A DNA stretch of 64,000 bases. Origin: Saxidomus purpurata (taxonomy: Eukaryota; Mollusca; Bivalvia; Venerida; Veneridae). A program made the translations under genes and the position numbers. Shown here in pieces: positions 23,849 through 35,463 of this stretch. The stretch is taken from positions 5,005,403-5,069,402 of the forward strand of contig JAFMSR010000017.1 of NCBI GenBank assembly GCA_022818135.1, given 5' to 3'. Below the pieces are notes generated by a model that was given only the letters and a program-made list of their open reading frames with translations, searched no databases and had not been told where the DNA came from. The number at the start of each line of letters is the position of its first letter. Positions within the stretch are counted from its first letter, which is position 1.

Positions 23849-24003
23849 CTAAAGTTAATCGTGTTCTAGACACTTCCCAAGAGGGAACCAATAGCTTAAT
23901 TATTAGAGACAGACAAGCAGTAATTGTTACTGGTTCCCATTTACAGTTAGATAGATTGAGACATAGGTCTAGTGGAGTTAAACCAGGTCCTCGTGGGCAA
24001 TAA
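23849..24003 (+). CDS. possible terminal exon of an unknown gene
   Basis: Follows the acceptor TTTCTCTCAG at 23848 and runs 50 codons to TAA at 24001-24003. It opens with two bases closing a codon, then KVNRVLDTSQEGTNSL, later QAVIVTGSHLQLDRLR, and ends VKPGPRGQ. The composition is that of real protein, and the long open frame on the opposite strand (23802-24422) is probably its shadow. AATAAA follows at about 24238. No upstream exon was identified and the family is not recognised; an old transposon ORF is the main alternative. Confidence 0.3.
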
Positions 24004-24330
24004 TCGAACGCTGGATCAACTTCATTTTTAGGTAGAAAAATATCGAAAAATGATTGTAATGCTACAACAAGTAAATCAAAGTTGAAAATAATAACATATT
24101 CATGTAACTTAATAATGTTAAATACCGTTGTTTCTGTTTGGATTTTTTTGTGTTTGCTTTTATTTTTGTGTGTGTTTGTTTTGTTTTTTCTTTTTGGTAG
24201 GCCGCATATCGCCAATACCCAAAATGCTAAAGTGGTAGCAATAAAAACTACATGTAGTATATAAACAAAAGGGAACCTCGAATTAGTTTTACTATGACAG
24301 ATAAAGAGTTGGAATAACAAGACTTTTATT

Positions 24331-24662
24331 ATACCCCCAAAACGAAGTTTAGGGGGGTATATAGGAGTCACCCGGTGGTTGGTCGGTCGGGCGGTCTGTT
24401 GCATTTTCCTTGTCCGGAGCATAACTTGAAAACTACTCGTTGGAATTCAATACAACTTCATACAATGGTCAAGAACATTGAGAGGAAGTACAGTGCACAA
24501 GACCCATAACTCCATCTTGACTAATTACAGAGTTATTGCCCTTTGTTGCTTTTCCTTGTCCGGGGCATAACTTGAAAACTACTGGTTGGAATTCAATACA
24601 ATTTCATACAATGATGAAGCACAATGAGAGGCAGTGCAGTGTACAAGAACCATAACTCTATC
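24331..24662. repeat. TATACCCCC..GGGGGTATA repeat with two ~170-bp units
   Basis: Starts with the near palindrome TATACCCCCAAAACGAAG / TTTAGGGGGGTATA. Two imperfect copies follow of a unit beginning CCTTGTCCGG(A/G)GCATAAC, at about 24409 and 24558. It is non-coding and joins directly to the next element. Confidence 0.75.
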
Positions 24663-24665
24663 TAA

Positions 24666-25020
24666 AGTGCCCACCCGCGCGGGGTCAATTTTGACACGGG
24701 GGTCATAATTTGAACAATCTTGGTAGAGGTCCACTAGACAATGCTACATGCCAGATATCTAAGCTCTAGGCCTTGTGGTTTCAGAAGAAGATTTTTAAAG
24801 TTTTTCCTATTTGTTGCCATAGCAACCAGAGTTCTGCATGGAATGGAATTCTTTGAACAATTTTGGTAGAGCTTCATGCAAGGAACATTCCTGCATAGTT
24901 TTATCAACATTGGCCTAGAGGTTTCAGAGGAGATGTCATTTGAATCAAAATGTTGACGGACGACGGTCGACGGACAATCATCGATCAGAAAAGCTCACCA
25001 TGGCGTAGCCAGGTTAGCTA
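24666..25020 (-). mobile_element. single-unit copy of the AGCTCACCT composite element
   Basis: Reverse orientation relative to the arrays at 51837-54543. It contains GGTCATAATTTGAACAATC, GAGGTCCACTAGACAATG and AAGCTCTAGGCCTTGTG, and ends AAAAGCTCACCATGGCGTA then GCCAGGTTAGCT. It has one repeat unit only, plus the leader with GACGGACGACGG. Confidence 0.85.
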
Positions 25021-27480
25021 AAAAGACTTTTAAAACTTTGAGCTCTCAAAATGTGCTTTCATAATTCGTTTTTATGTTTTATTGTTATCATGTCTTATTG
25101 ATATTTATATTAAATGTTGGTGTTTTGATATATTAAATAGACGTTTATATTATAAAGATGCAAGTCTAAAATTCCCTTTCAATAAAAAACAAAAACTGTT
25201 ACATTGTTTTTTTAAACCAATGTTGTCCAATGCGACACGTCGTTGTTGTCGTTGTCCCCCTTGTATGTTTCGTTAATGCGATGCCAAAAAGAATCAAAAT
25301 AGGTGGGCTTTACTTACGACTTATAAACGCATATTAAAAACAGATAAAGTGGATTATTTTGTGATATTATACACCGACGTTAATAAAGAGGCGCCTTTAG
25401 TATCATGTTTATCATTTTCGAAAATTAACCATTCTGACCAAATAACAGATCAATAACAAATCACATATTGTCGGAATAGTAATAATAATAACTGACTTAT
25501 TATCCTATCATATGATTACAATGTATAAGCTATGGGAGACTAATGAGAGATATAGGTTTTATAAGCTACGTCTACATGTTGATTAGTATAGATATATTTT
25601 ACAGGATTAAGTGAATAATTACAAAAATGTAGACATATATCCACTTTTACGTGATTTTAAATAACTGTATAACATACAAAACATATATACAAGTGTACAG
25701 ACAATCAAAGTCCTTTAAACATACACAATTAAAAGTAGGGTGACATATACAAAAATTAATATCTATATCAAGTAACATATAGTGTATTGCCATGAGATTC
25801 GGATCAGTACTGTTATCATTCAGGGTTTAGGCATATACATGTACAAATACATATACGCATACACAACAAGAAACAAGCTGAACATGCGAATTGATATCTA
25901 TACGTAACTTTACATTTGTGAACTTTTTAGATAATTTTCTTCATGTTTTTCAACAGTGTGAACTAGAAGCTGACGGAAAATACTTTTCGAAGAAAGAATT
26001 TGTCAAAGTTTAGAAATTTCACATTTAAAATCGCATCTTCGTAACCCTGGAAAGATGCTACCTTGTCGAAATATGAAACACAACATACTTTAGGGTTGTT
26101 ACTGTGGCGTTAACGTTTGCGTAGATTTACGCAGGTTTCAAACAGAGTTTTGACTTCATTGACGCCGCGAGGGATCGCGGCGTCAGTATTGAATAGGTTT
26201 CAATTTTGGACCATGGGGTTGCATAATCAAATAGGGAGCAGCCAACATTATTATTGTAAATCTAAACTATATTCTATATGTATGAAAAATGACTTTTTAT
26301 GAATCATTAAATTGTATTAAGTCATTAAAAAAATAATAAAGTACAAAATATTTACGTCTTCTTCCCTTATTACAAAACTTTGGACACATTTAATGAGTAT
26401 TTAATAACTTTTCCACAAACTCGCAGACTACGGGTTTTTTATAGCTTTGTTTACGGACCTTACGACCCGATTCATCAAAGCTCAGAAAAAAGATTCGGAA
26501 GATGTTTTGCTATCTTAAACCACTCAAATAATAGAATACATGGCGCCAACGCGAAAAATCAATGACAACCCATTTTAATTACTACATATTAGACTATAAT
26601 ATTGAAACTGTAAAGAAAACCCGTTCACCAAACTATGCAATACGTAGGGCCCTAACGGAATTCCATTCCATCATTTGTAAATAAAAACAATACTCAGCCA
26701 ATGGAAGTTCTGTAAAATGTATACGTCACAGCTAATTAATCATGTGGATTTCATCTCTTTCCGCCATATTGCTAGAGTGTATACGCTTCGGGAATAGAAA
26801 GAAAGAATAATCCACATTACCAGCTACAGGGAGGGAGGGGCTGGTATATCTGTTTTACAAATAGTTATTTTTCACAATATTTGGACCCGGTGTAAATTAT
26901 ACTTGCACAGGTTTTTTTGCCTCTGCGTTCTATAAACCGACCTGTAGTCAGTGAAATTGTGGGAAGAGCCATGGTTATAAATAGTTTTGTCTATCTAAAA
27001 ATAGCCAGTGTAAAATTAGCATCCGAAAATAATTAATGTTGTGAAAAAAGAGGTATTTAACAATATGGAAGTTACACAAGGATTTAGCATTATGCTAGTA
27101 ACTAATAAAAGTTTATTTTTATGAATCAGTTACATAAACAAAAAGTACACAGAGGTAATGATCATTTTATGTAGTAAAAAGGGTTCGCTGATTTTATAGA
27201 GAAACCTGTCCAAGTCATGCTTCTAAAACATGCGCGGCGTCTTTGATGCTTTGCATCAAAATTCGTCTTGTAAATAAACTTACACGTTGATTGCATATAA
27301 CGCCAGAGTTTGGTGTTACAAGGGAAGTAATTTGTCCGGATTAAGTAAGTTTCGCAAGAGTTGTTCATCATTACTTTTGTGTAAATAATGATAATACTAA
27401 TTCATATATTCTCGATTGAGAAACAAGTTTTTACAACTAAGATTTATCGCTCTCGAGACTCATTTCAAATGGAATCAATC
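25021..27480. other. no gene recognised; GC hairpin at 26161
   Basis: Long AT-rich stretch. GACGCCGCG AGGGAT CGCGGCGTC at 26161-26184 is a perfect 9-bp stem with a 6-base loop. A patch at 26710-26790 has TACGTCAC (CRE-like) and CCGCCATATTG (YY1-like) and could be a promoter, but no downstream exon was found. Confidence 0.35.
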
Positions 27481-27639
27481 TCGAAAAGAGAGAGAGGCAA
27501 TGTGGAATTATTTGTGTCTTGCCGACGGATACTACCTACATGGCTATGGTAGAGCACAAAACCGAAACATCGTCGAATGTCGTTAAAGAATGACATTCAG
27601 TGTTTGACGAATCCTTTACATTCTGCTATTACATGCTTC

Positions 27640-28310
27640 ATTATGTCATACTTAGATAAGCCATATATGATTTGACCCCGTGACCTAGGTTTTTACCCAA
27701 GATGAGACACATCCAAAGTCATCATAGATTTCATCAAGGCATAAACTAAGTTTCATGAAGATGCAATGAAACATGCAACTGTTATTGCATACACAAGGTT
27801 GTTCTATGATTTGACGTCGTAACAAAGTTTTTGACCTCAGATGACCCATATTCGAACTCGACCTATGATTAATTGAAATAATCATACTGACAAAGTTTTA
27901 TAAAGATCCAATAAAACTTCAACTTATTTGCATTCACAAGGTTGCTGTATGATTTGACCCCGTAACCAAGTATTTGACCCAAGATTAATCATATTCGAGA
28001 TCGACCTAGATATCATCATGGCAATTATACTGACCAAGTTTGATGAACAGCCAATGCAAAACGCAACCTCTATTGCATACACAACGCTTTTCTATGATTT
28101 GATCTCGTGACCTGGTTTTTTACTCCCAGATGACCCTTTTTCAAGCTCGACCTAGATATCAAGGCAATTACACTGACAAAGTTTCATGAAGATCCAATGA
28201 AAAATGCAACCTCTATTGCATACATAACGTTTTTCTATGATGTTACCCTGTGACCTAGCTTTTGACATCAGATAAATTATATTCAAACGTGACTTAGATC
28301 TTTGAAAAAC
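27640..28310. repeat. 144-bp tandem repeat, about 4 units
   Basis: The block TTGCATACACAA.G.TTTCTATGATTTGAC recurs at about 27787, 27930, 28075 and 28218 (periods 143-145). Each unit carries GACC..GTTTTTGACC, TCGACCTAGAT and AAGTTT.ATGAAGATCCAATG. It is diverged and non-coding. A SINE fragment (GTGTCTTGCC..ACTACC) precedes it at about 27500. Confidence 0.8.
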
Positions 28311-28779
28311 GAGACACTAACGAAACCAGATAAAAACGGCGAATGGTCGATAGATTATGAGGGCGGTCCACAGGCCTCGTAACGCAAAGGATATGAGTTT
28401 CAATTTAGGCATGAACACACTTTTAAATTTTTACAGTCTTAAACAAGCCAGTTCATGCCTGGTGCAGCTATAAGACACATCCCGGGGCTTATACAACTGC
28501 CCCCGTGGGCAAGCGGGTATGACATGGTTCTAGACGGTTCCTGGTTATATGTTCTTAATTTGTTTTAATTTTGTTCTGTAAAACTATGCCACTTTCTATT
28601 CTGCTGGTCCAGTTTGTTTTTATTATAGCCTGAAACTTTTGCTAGATTTAGACTCGGTGATCTTGACATCTCCCATCATGATTACCGTGTCGATATAAAG
28701 GGGTAGTTTTTAATTCTCCGTCTTTACTCGAAATAATTGTTTCATTGACCGTTTTAAAATTATACTCGGTGAGATTTTC

Positions 28780-29300
28780 AGTCTCGATAGCCGTGTGGCT
28801 GAGCGTGAGCTTATGTGCGGGAGATCATTGGTTATAACCCCAGCAGCAAACCGAACATAGACGTTGGAGATAAATGGAACTATGGTTCTCTTTCTTAGCG
28901 CTGTCCAACGCATATAAAAGGTAATATCAGGAAGATAAAGAGAAACGGCAAAGGTATGTATAGACCATTATGCTTAATTGATACCCTGTTTTTCATAATA
29001 TAGCTCTTTGTAACACTAGTGATCTGCTAAATCAGATATGGTCTCTTCATCTTTACTTAATTAGTGTGTCATTTAGTCTCACTATTTCCACTTCGAAGGC
29101 AAACCGATTTCACAGGTTGAAATTTTACAGCTGTCCGCCTTCTAGAGGTGTGACAGTTATAAAATATCAGATCTGTGAAAGAGGTCACACTGAAACGCAA
29201 AATTAAATAATTGGAAGTGTCTCCTCGTCCGGTCCCTGACTGGGAGACCCAGAGTCTCCACGTCCGATTACACTTCGTAAATAGGCTATGTGTCATTATA
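28780..29300. mobile_element. SINE-like sequence, two pieces
   Basis: At 28785-28850, CGATAGCCGTGTGGCTGAGC and GGTTATAACCCC look like decayed A and B boxes. At 29073-29150, the block TTTAGTCTCACTATTTCCAC to CTGTCCGCCTTCTAG is repeated at 42703-42777 with few changes. These are dispersed repeats; no complete element boundary was found. Confidence 0.45.
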
Positions 29301-29864
29301 GTCTGCAGTCTGGAAATTCCTTAATTATTATTCTTGTCTGTCTGGTTATGAATTTCCAGAAAGGTATTTTAGGCATTTTATGTGAAGTTCATTCAAACTG
29401 ATATACTCAGACTTTGATTTAAAAAATTAGCGCTGTACTGTTCCTAGTCTAGGTTGATCTGTTACTTGCTTTACACTTCAGCAAATTTTGCATTCTAAAA
29501 TTGTAAACCAAAAGTATGCCACCAATAACTACATAATCAATTAATGCAAATTTTCTCACATTTCTGTGAAAAACATATTCTTATTAATTCTATACGCTGT
29601 ACAATGTATTTACACCAGATACTAGCCTGTTACAATCTTTGAAATGACCAAACAATACATGCATATAACAATAGAACACTCGACTAACAATAGTATAATG
29701 TAAATTATGTTTTAGATGCATTTATTATTACACTGTACATTCTAAGTAATAATGACACACTTTTCAAAATTTCTTTGAAAAATTCAGTAACATTGATACA
29801 TGTGAGCACCCAAGATTAAAGTTATAGAAAGGAGTCAGAACAACATGCAATAACAACACATTAC

Positions 29865-30369
29865 CTTTTTCACCACTTCTTTCTTCCGACTACCATCTGT
29901 AACAATGTTAAGATAAATGATTAGTAGATACAAAGAAGTTCCTATACTAACGCACTCCTGTTATAGCTCAAGTTTTACTTACATCATTTAAATTTGCACC
30001 TGTTAAATAATGTTTGTACCAACGGAAAATTAAAACAATTTTGATTATCCCATTTATCAATAACAAGAGTATGTGTTCATTAAAACAGGTTTTTTTTAGT
30101 GATTTTGACATTTGCGACAGCGTATAGGCCTTTTACTGGACAGGTTGCAAAAACACTTAATATAAGGGAAGGTCGAATTTATTTTAGATGTACACAAGTT
30201 CAATCATGATTCCTTTTCTAGAGAACTTTTGACTTTGACATAGGATGTCTCTAATCATACCATTGCACCAATCTAGTAAAGCCGGTGCAGCTGGAGTATC
30301 CTTAATGTCACCGTAACGCTGAAATAACTCTTGTAAATAATCTTGTTTGTATATACCAGGAGGTCGTGT
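29865..30369 (-). CDS. RNGTT: mRNA-capping enzyme, two internal exons (partial)
   Basis: Minus-strand exon 30369-30261 follows CTCTTTTCAG and reads [16 protein letters not shown], then [10 protein letters not shown], ending LLDWCN plus one base before GTATG. This is the highly conserved segment that ends the RNA triphosphatase domain of the metazoan capping enzyme (RPPGIYK..YL.ELF.RYGD, then DWC). The following exon, 29896-29865, after TTGTTACAG, joins in phase and reads (D)[10 protein letters not shown] before GTAATG. That agrees with the polar, charged linker between triphosphatase and guanylyltransferase domains. The enzyme removes the gamma phosphate and adds GMP to nascent mRNA in the nucleus. 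The phosphatase CX5R exon and the guanylyltransferase KxDG exon were not found here, so the gene is either split by very long introns or a relic. If the first exon is read through its donor, it stops at 30184, one base before AATAAA. Confidence 0.8.
30178..30183 (-). promoter_or_regulatory. AATAAA one base after the read-through stop of the RNGTT exon
   Basis: On the minus strand the exon read past its splice donor ends ELVYI-TAA at 30186-30184 and the next bases are AATAAA. This could allow an early-terminated transcript, or be chance in AT-rich DNA. Confidence 0.35.
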
Positions 30370-30539
30370 CTGAAAAGAGAAGATACAAGTGCTGTTTTCA
30401 GCTGGATTTCATAGGTACATCCTCCCACATTTTTGTCCAACAGATACATGTATTGTCGGAATTTGATTTTTCACAGTGCCTTTAGTAGCTTGTGTGAGAC
30501 AGAGATAATGTCTTACTAAAAAGTCATTTTTAAGAACTT

Positions 30540-31368
30540 CTTAGAGCCCCTTACTGCAATACCGTTATAACGCAGTAGTCGGGGTCCAAATGGTCAGACC
30601 CGCGTTATAAGTGAGACTTTCTTTACAACGCGGTCTGATCATCGGCCACGCGTATACCCCACCCACCCAACAAAATTAAAGCATATTGATGTTTAGTACG
30701 CATCATGTTTTTTTATGAAATCGAGTGGTTAAATTGTATAAAATAATTTTTCTTTACGTCAAATAAATTAGTTAATTAATCACGAAATTAAATCTATAAA
30801 AGAGGAATTGATATTTTATTTTTTGCTATTGAAAACGAAAGTACAAATGTACATCCATTTCCAGAAAATGATTTGGCTTTTTAAAGTGAAAGTACTTTTG
30901 TTTTTCGTTTTCGGAAAATGATACAGTAATGATTCAGGTAAACCAACAAACAAAGATGTGCAAACAATTTCAAATTTACACGAGTTACATGTTATTGTCA
31001 AACAAACGAAGAGATAAGCTTGTAAATAACGGAGCCGTGAAAAAACACAAGTTAGCCGTTATTGTTTTAACACTTCTGTGTTATACCCTGGTCACCTTAA
31101 CGCTACGAGCCCCGTACGAGTAGGTTTTCAGTCGAAATTTTGCAAAATCGCACGGAGTCCGTACGAACATCGTTGACTCTTGCGAGCATCGTACGGATTT
31201 TTTGAACTCGTAGAGGACTCGGGTACTCGGTGAGAATGTTTCACCGAGCTGGATGGCGGGAGCTGTCGCAGAGCTCGTAGAAATTTTCGAAATCGTGAGC
31301 AGCTAACAAGGGCCACGTACGGGCGCCGCAAGGGCCCCGGCATAGCTCGTACTCGTAATTTTGGTGTC
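30540..31368. other. no gene recognised; GC-rich insert at 31100-31365
   Basis: The segment 31100-31365 is far richer in CG than its surroundings, with repeated GTACG and CTCGTA motifs in both orientations. The 80-codon minus-strand frame in it has no recognised family. It abuts the truncated 5' end of the LINE at 31369 and may be an older repeat that the LINE landed in. Confidence 0.35.
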
Positions 31369-32538
31369 ATGTTTAAAAGATGGATTCACCTGTTCTTGCA
31401 TAATACAGAAGTTTGTGTACAACTGAATGGATTTTTATCAAACTTTTTCAAAGTGGAAAGAGGCTGCAGACAAGGAGATCCAATTTCGCCTTATATTTTC
31501 ATATTATGTGCAGAAATTCTAGCAATCAAAATAAGACAATGCAAAGATATTACAGGAATAAAGATTAAAGATGAAGAATATAAAATATCTCAGTTTGCAG
31601 ATGACACTTCTCTTCTACTAAACGGAAATGATAAGTTATTGAACTCTGTCTTAGATATATTACATAGATTTTCTTTGATATCTGGCCTAAATATAAACTT
31701 TGAAAAGACTAAATTGATATGGATAGGCTCTCTCAAATATAGTACAAGGTCGATTAAAACAAGATGGAAACTTTCATGGGGGGATACTCAATTCAAATTA
31801 CTAGGCATACTTTTTGACGTTGATTTAAACAGGATGCATGAATTAAATTTTAAGGATAAAATAATGAAAATGAAAAACAGTATCAAATACTGGAAAAGAC
31901 GTCAGTTAACACCAATAGGTAGAATAGCTGTTGTTAAAACAATGTTACTTCCCTTGTTGAGTCATTTATTTGTAAGCCTGCCAACTGCCAATGAGAAATT
32001 CATCAAGAATCTTACTGATCTGCTAAATGAATTTGTATGGTGTGGCAAAAATAGAATAAAGAATACAGTACTGATCAAAGATTACACTGAAGGTGGTTTA
32101 AAAATGATTGATATTCCAAGTTACATGAAAAGCCTAAAAATTAAATGGCTAAGAAACTATGTTAGAAATAGTAGCAGTAAATGCTACAATTTGATAAATT
32201 CTGTGTTTGACATGGATAAACTATTTAACTGTGGTAAAATATATAGTGAAACCATTATAGGCAATATTAAGAACAAATTCTGGATAGATGTACTCAAGGC
32301 GTACATGTGTTACATAGATAAATTGCCTATTGGTAATACAACACAACTACTTAATATGCCACTCTTTTACAATAATAACTTCCTCATAAATAAAAAACAT
32401 ATATTTTTACCCTCTTTATACTCTAATGGGATAAGGTTTGTAAAAGATATAATTGATGGTAACGGAAAGTTTGTAAGTTTAAAATATTTAGAAGAACAAC
32501 TGGAAGAACACAAAATTTCCTTCAATTTTATGGCTTAA
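31369..32538 (+). mobile_element. L1/Tx1-like LINE reverse transcriptase, 5'-truncated
   Basis: 389 open codons. Early in the frame are RGCRQGDPISPYIF (RT motif 4) and QFADDTSLLL (catalytic F-A-D-D) at about 85-95. Next come SGLNINFEKTK, then KRRQLTPIGRIAVVK and LNEFVWCG, the thumb and connection motifs of L1/Tx1-type elements. The endonuclease and the first RT motifs are missing, so the copy is 5'-truncated, the usual result of incomplete target-primed reverse transcription. The frame ends in FNFMA-stop at 32538. The ordinary continuation of this kind of protein, with its Cys-His zinc motif, is found after a 2.3-kb insert at 34860-35463. The catalytic Asp pair is intact, but the element cannot be autonomous. 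Confidence 0.88.
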
Positions 32539-32549
32539 GAAGTAAATAA

Positions 32550-34855
32550 TATATAATTATATATATAAGGTAAATGGGTCATTAACTGACTTTTTTGACA
32601 GTTACATGGGTGTTAAACAGGGAGAGCCATTATCTCCCTTTTTATTCATATTATTTCTCAATGATATGCAAGAATGCTTGTTGACTGATAACATTGATGC
32701 CTTTACTCTTGATGAACTACAGATATACTTGCTTTTGTTTGCAGACGACACTGCACTTTTTTCGTACACTCGTGAAGGTTTACAAAATTTATTAAATCAA
32801 CTACATAATTATTGTAACAAATGGGGTATAGAGGTAAATGTAGACAAGACAGTAGCAATGGTATTTAAACAAGGTAACAGGCCAATTAATATGTTGATGA
32901 AGTACAGTAACCACGAATTGAAACAAGTTAGTACTTTTACATATCTTGGTGTAACCTTATCATCAAACGGGAATTTTTTCCAAGCACAAAAGTCTTTGTC
33001 CAACCAGGCATTAAAAGCTTTATTCTCATTGAACTCACTTTTTGATAATGTTGCTTTAGAAATGTCGGATAAAATAAGACTATTTAATTCCATGGTGATG
33101 CCAATTTTATGTTATGGCTCGGAAATTTGGGGTTTTCATAAATCTCCAGATATTGAAAGAATTTATCTGAAGTTTCTAAAGCAGATTTTGTCAGTTAAGC
33201 AACAAACAAGTAATACAGCAGTATATGGTGAATTTGGGGTATTTCCACTGTATGTAATTAGAAGAATAAGAATAGTTAAATATTGGTATAAAATTATGCA
33301 GGACCCAGATTCCATATTATATAAAATGATGATGTTACAAGGTAATAATGGTTCATTAGTAAGCAGATGGTCTATCAATATGAGGAACTTACTAAATGAG
33401 CTTGGGTTTTCGTATCTATGGAACAATGTAAATGTTAACCAGATGCATGTTAATCAAATAGTACAACGGATATATGATCATTTTTTGCAGCAATGGTGTG
33501 CTGACCTTGACAATTCTTCTAAACTCGACATGTATAAGCAATTTAAACACAACTTTTCACAAGAACAGTATTTGAATATTGTAAATAATGAAAACCATAG
33601 AAAAGCTTTGTCCAGATTACGCTGTTCATCACACAAATTAGAAATAGAAGAAGGTCGATATAGAAATATAGAACGTGCCAGCAGAATATGTACTAAATGT
33701 AATCTAAGACAGATAGAATCAGAATACCATTTTGTATTAATTTGTCCATTGTATAAGGAACTAAGAGAGAAATTTATACATAGGTATTATTATACTTGGC
33801 CTAACTTAAACAAATTTAGAACTATAATGTCATCATCAAATAAGTCTACTCTTATTAAGCTTGCAAAATTTGTATATCTTGCAACGAAAAAGCGAAATGG
33901 TTAACCTAAATGCAGAATTGTAGATATCAAAAAATATAAAACATAGATTAAAACTCAAGTTTTATGAATTAGTCGAACTATTGATCACTTTATATTACAG
34001 TTTATGCTTACTATGCGATTATATGTATTGTTTTTTAATATGTCGATAACATAATCACTCTGAATGATTTTGAAAACATATTTCTTTTTTGTTTTAGGCT
34101 TTACACAGTGATATTATGCAAAACCGCTCACAAGAAACAACTGCTAACCCTATTTTTCTATTTTGTTTGTTTTAAAGAAATCCATTCATACTTGCCAGTA
34201 TCCTCTTGTCATAGTTCACATTAAAAAAAAAAACAATACTAGAAAACTACATATTTTGTTCTTCTTTTGTTCATATAATTGTAAAAATGCTTACAACTAT
34301 GAATCAGTGGTAGAAATAATTTCAAAAGATGATTACCTCTACGTAGTGTAAGTTAGTCCACAATCTTTACGAAAATCCAACAGAATATATGATCGAAGAT
34401 TTCGAATCCGCGTGGCTCACTTTTAACTTTCAAACTTTTATCATAAATCACGAAATTCATGAGTATTACTACACATATTGTTGTTGTTGTAATTCTGGAG
34501 CATATATTAACTCAGTAACCACTCAAAAGAATAAAAAAGCATGAAACTCATGCTTGACGCTTCTAAATATAGTACTGGTTTTTCCAATAATACCTGTATT
34601 GACTATGATAAATTATTATGTACATCTGTTTTAATGATTTTTCATTATCAATTTATTGAGACAGTATCCTGTGTATAGCACACAGCTGATTATCATGTTA
34701 ACAGTGTCATGTATAAATACTGTTAGTTGTTATGTTGTTTATATACTGAACATCATACTTTTCATCTGTATTCAAACCGCCAAAATTGTATTTTGGCGAG
34801 AAACATGTATATATGTTTATGCCAATAAATTCTTTGACTTGACTTTTGACTTTGC
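32550..34855 (+). mobile_element. second LINE (CR1/L2/Jockey-like group) nested in the first
   Basis: Open from 32606 to 33904 (432 codons) with in-frame coding upstream of the Met. Motifs in order: GVKQGEPLSPFLF (RT motif 4), LLFADDTALF (catalytic ADD), CNKWGIEVNVDKT, TFTYLGVTLSSNG, CYGSEIWG, and near the C-terminus CTKCNLRQIESEYHFVLIC, a zf-RVT like Cys/His block. It is 5'-truncated. The 3' UTR of about 900 bp ends ATTCTTTGACTTGACTTTTGAC at 34828-34850, a tail also present at 17656. It lies between two halves of the L1/Tx1-like element, so it inserted later. The ORF is uninterrupted, which suggests a fairly recent insertion. A target-site duplication could not be identified. Confidence 0.87.
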
Positions 34856-35463
34856 TGTAAGTAGTTACATAAGGAAAAATAATATAATATTACGGAAAAC
34901 TAAAGAATTCCTTTATCCGAATATAAGTTTGTTACATGCATCCAATTTTATTAAGGACAGACATTAACAAATTTATATATAAAATTCTTATCAAAAATGA
35001 AGAGAAACCCACAAGCCAAATTAAGTGGGAATCCATGAGTGAAAACATTATAAACTGGAATATAATTTATAGTTATGTTTTTAAGTGTACAAGAGATACA
35101 TATATACAGTGGTTACAGACAAGAATTTTACATAGAATCTTAGCAACAAATTCCTTACTATGCAAAATGAAGATCAAGAATGATAATTTTTGCACCTTCT
35201 GTAAGAGCCACGAGGAAACCTTATCCCACATTTTTTGGGAATGTCACAATGTCAAACCAATTATACAATATATAATTAATGAATTAGATTATTTTGATCA
35301 AAATTTTGAAATAAACAAGTTCACGGTTTTGTTAGGGTCAGGAAAACAAGATTACCTGTTAGATATTCTTTTTTTAGAAGTGAAGAAGTATATATACCTT
35401 TGTAGAAGAAAGGAAGTATTGCCTTGCATAATAGGTTTAAAAAACAGTCTAAAGTTAGCATGG
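34856..35463 (+). mobile_element. C-terminal part of the interrupted L1/Tx1-like LINE
   Basis: Reads SSYIRKNNIILRKTKEF and, in a second frame from 34936, a 175-codon stretch with TRILHRILATNSLLCKM and CTFCKSHEETLSHIFWEC, the zf-RVT type C-x2-C-H-C motif of this LINE class. One frameshift separates the two. It is best read as the continuation of 31369-32538 after the nested insertion. It runs into the assembly gap at 35464. Confidence 0.82.

Noticed and set aside
23802..24422. 206-codon minus-strand frame with hydrophobic stretches
   Set aside because: It crosses the TATACCCCC repeat and a low-complexity Lys/Asn/Thr run, and its middle part is opposite the more plausible + strand exon at 23849-24003.
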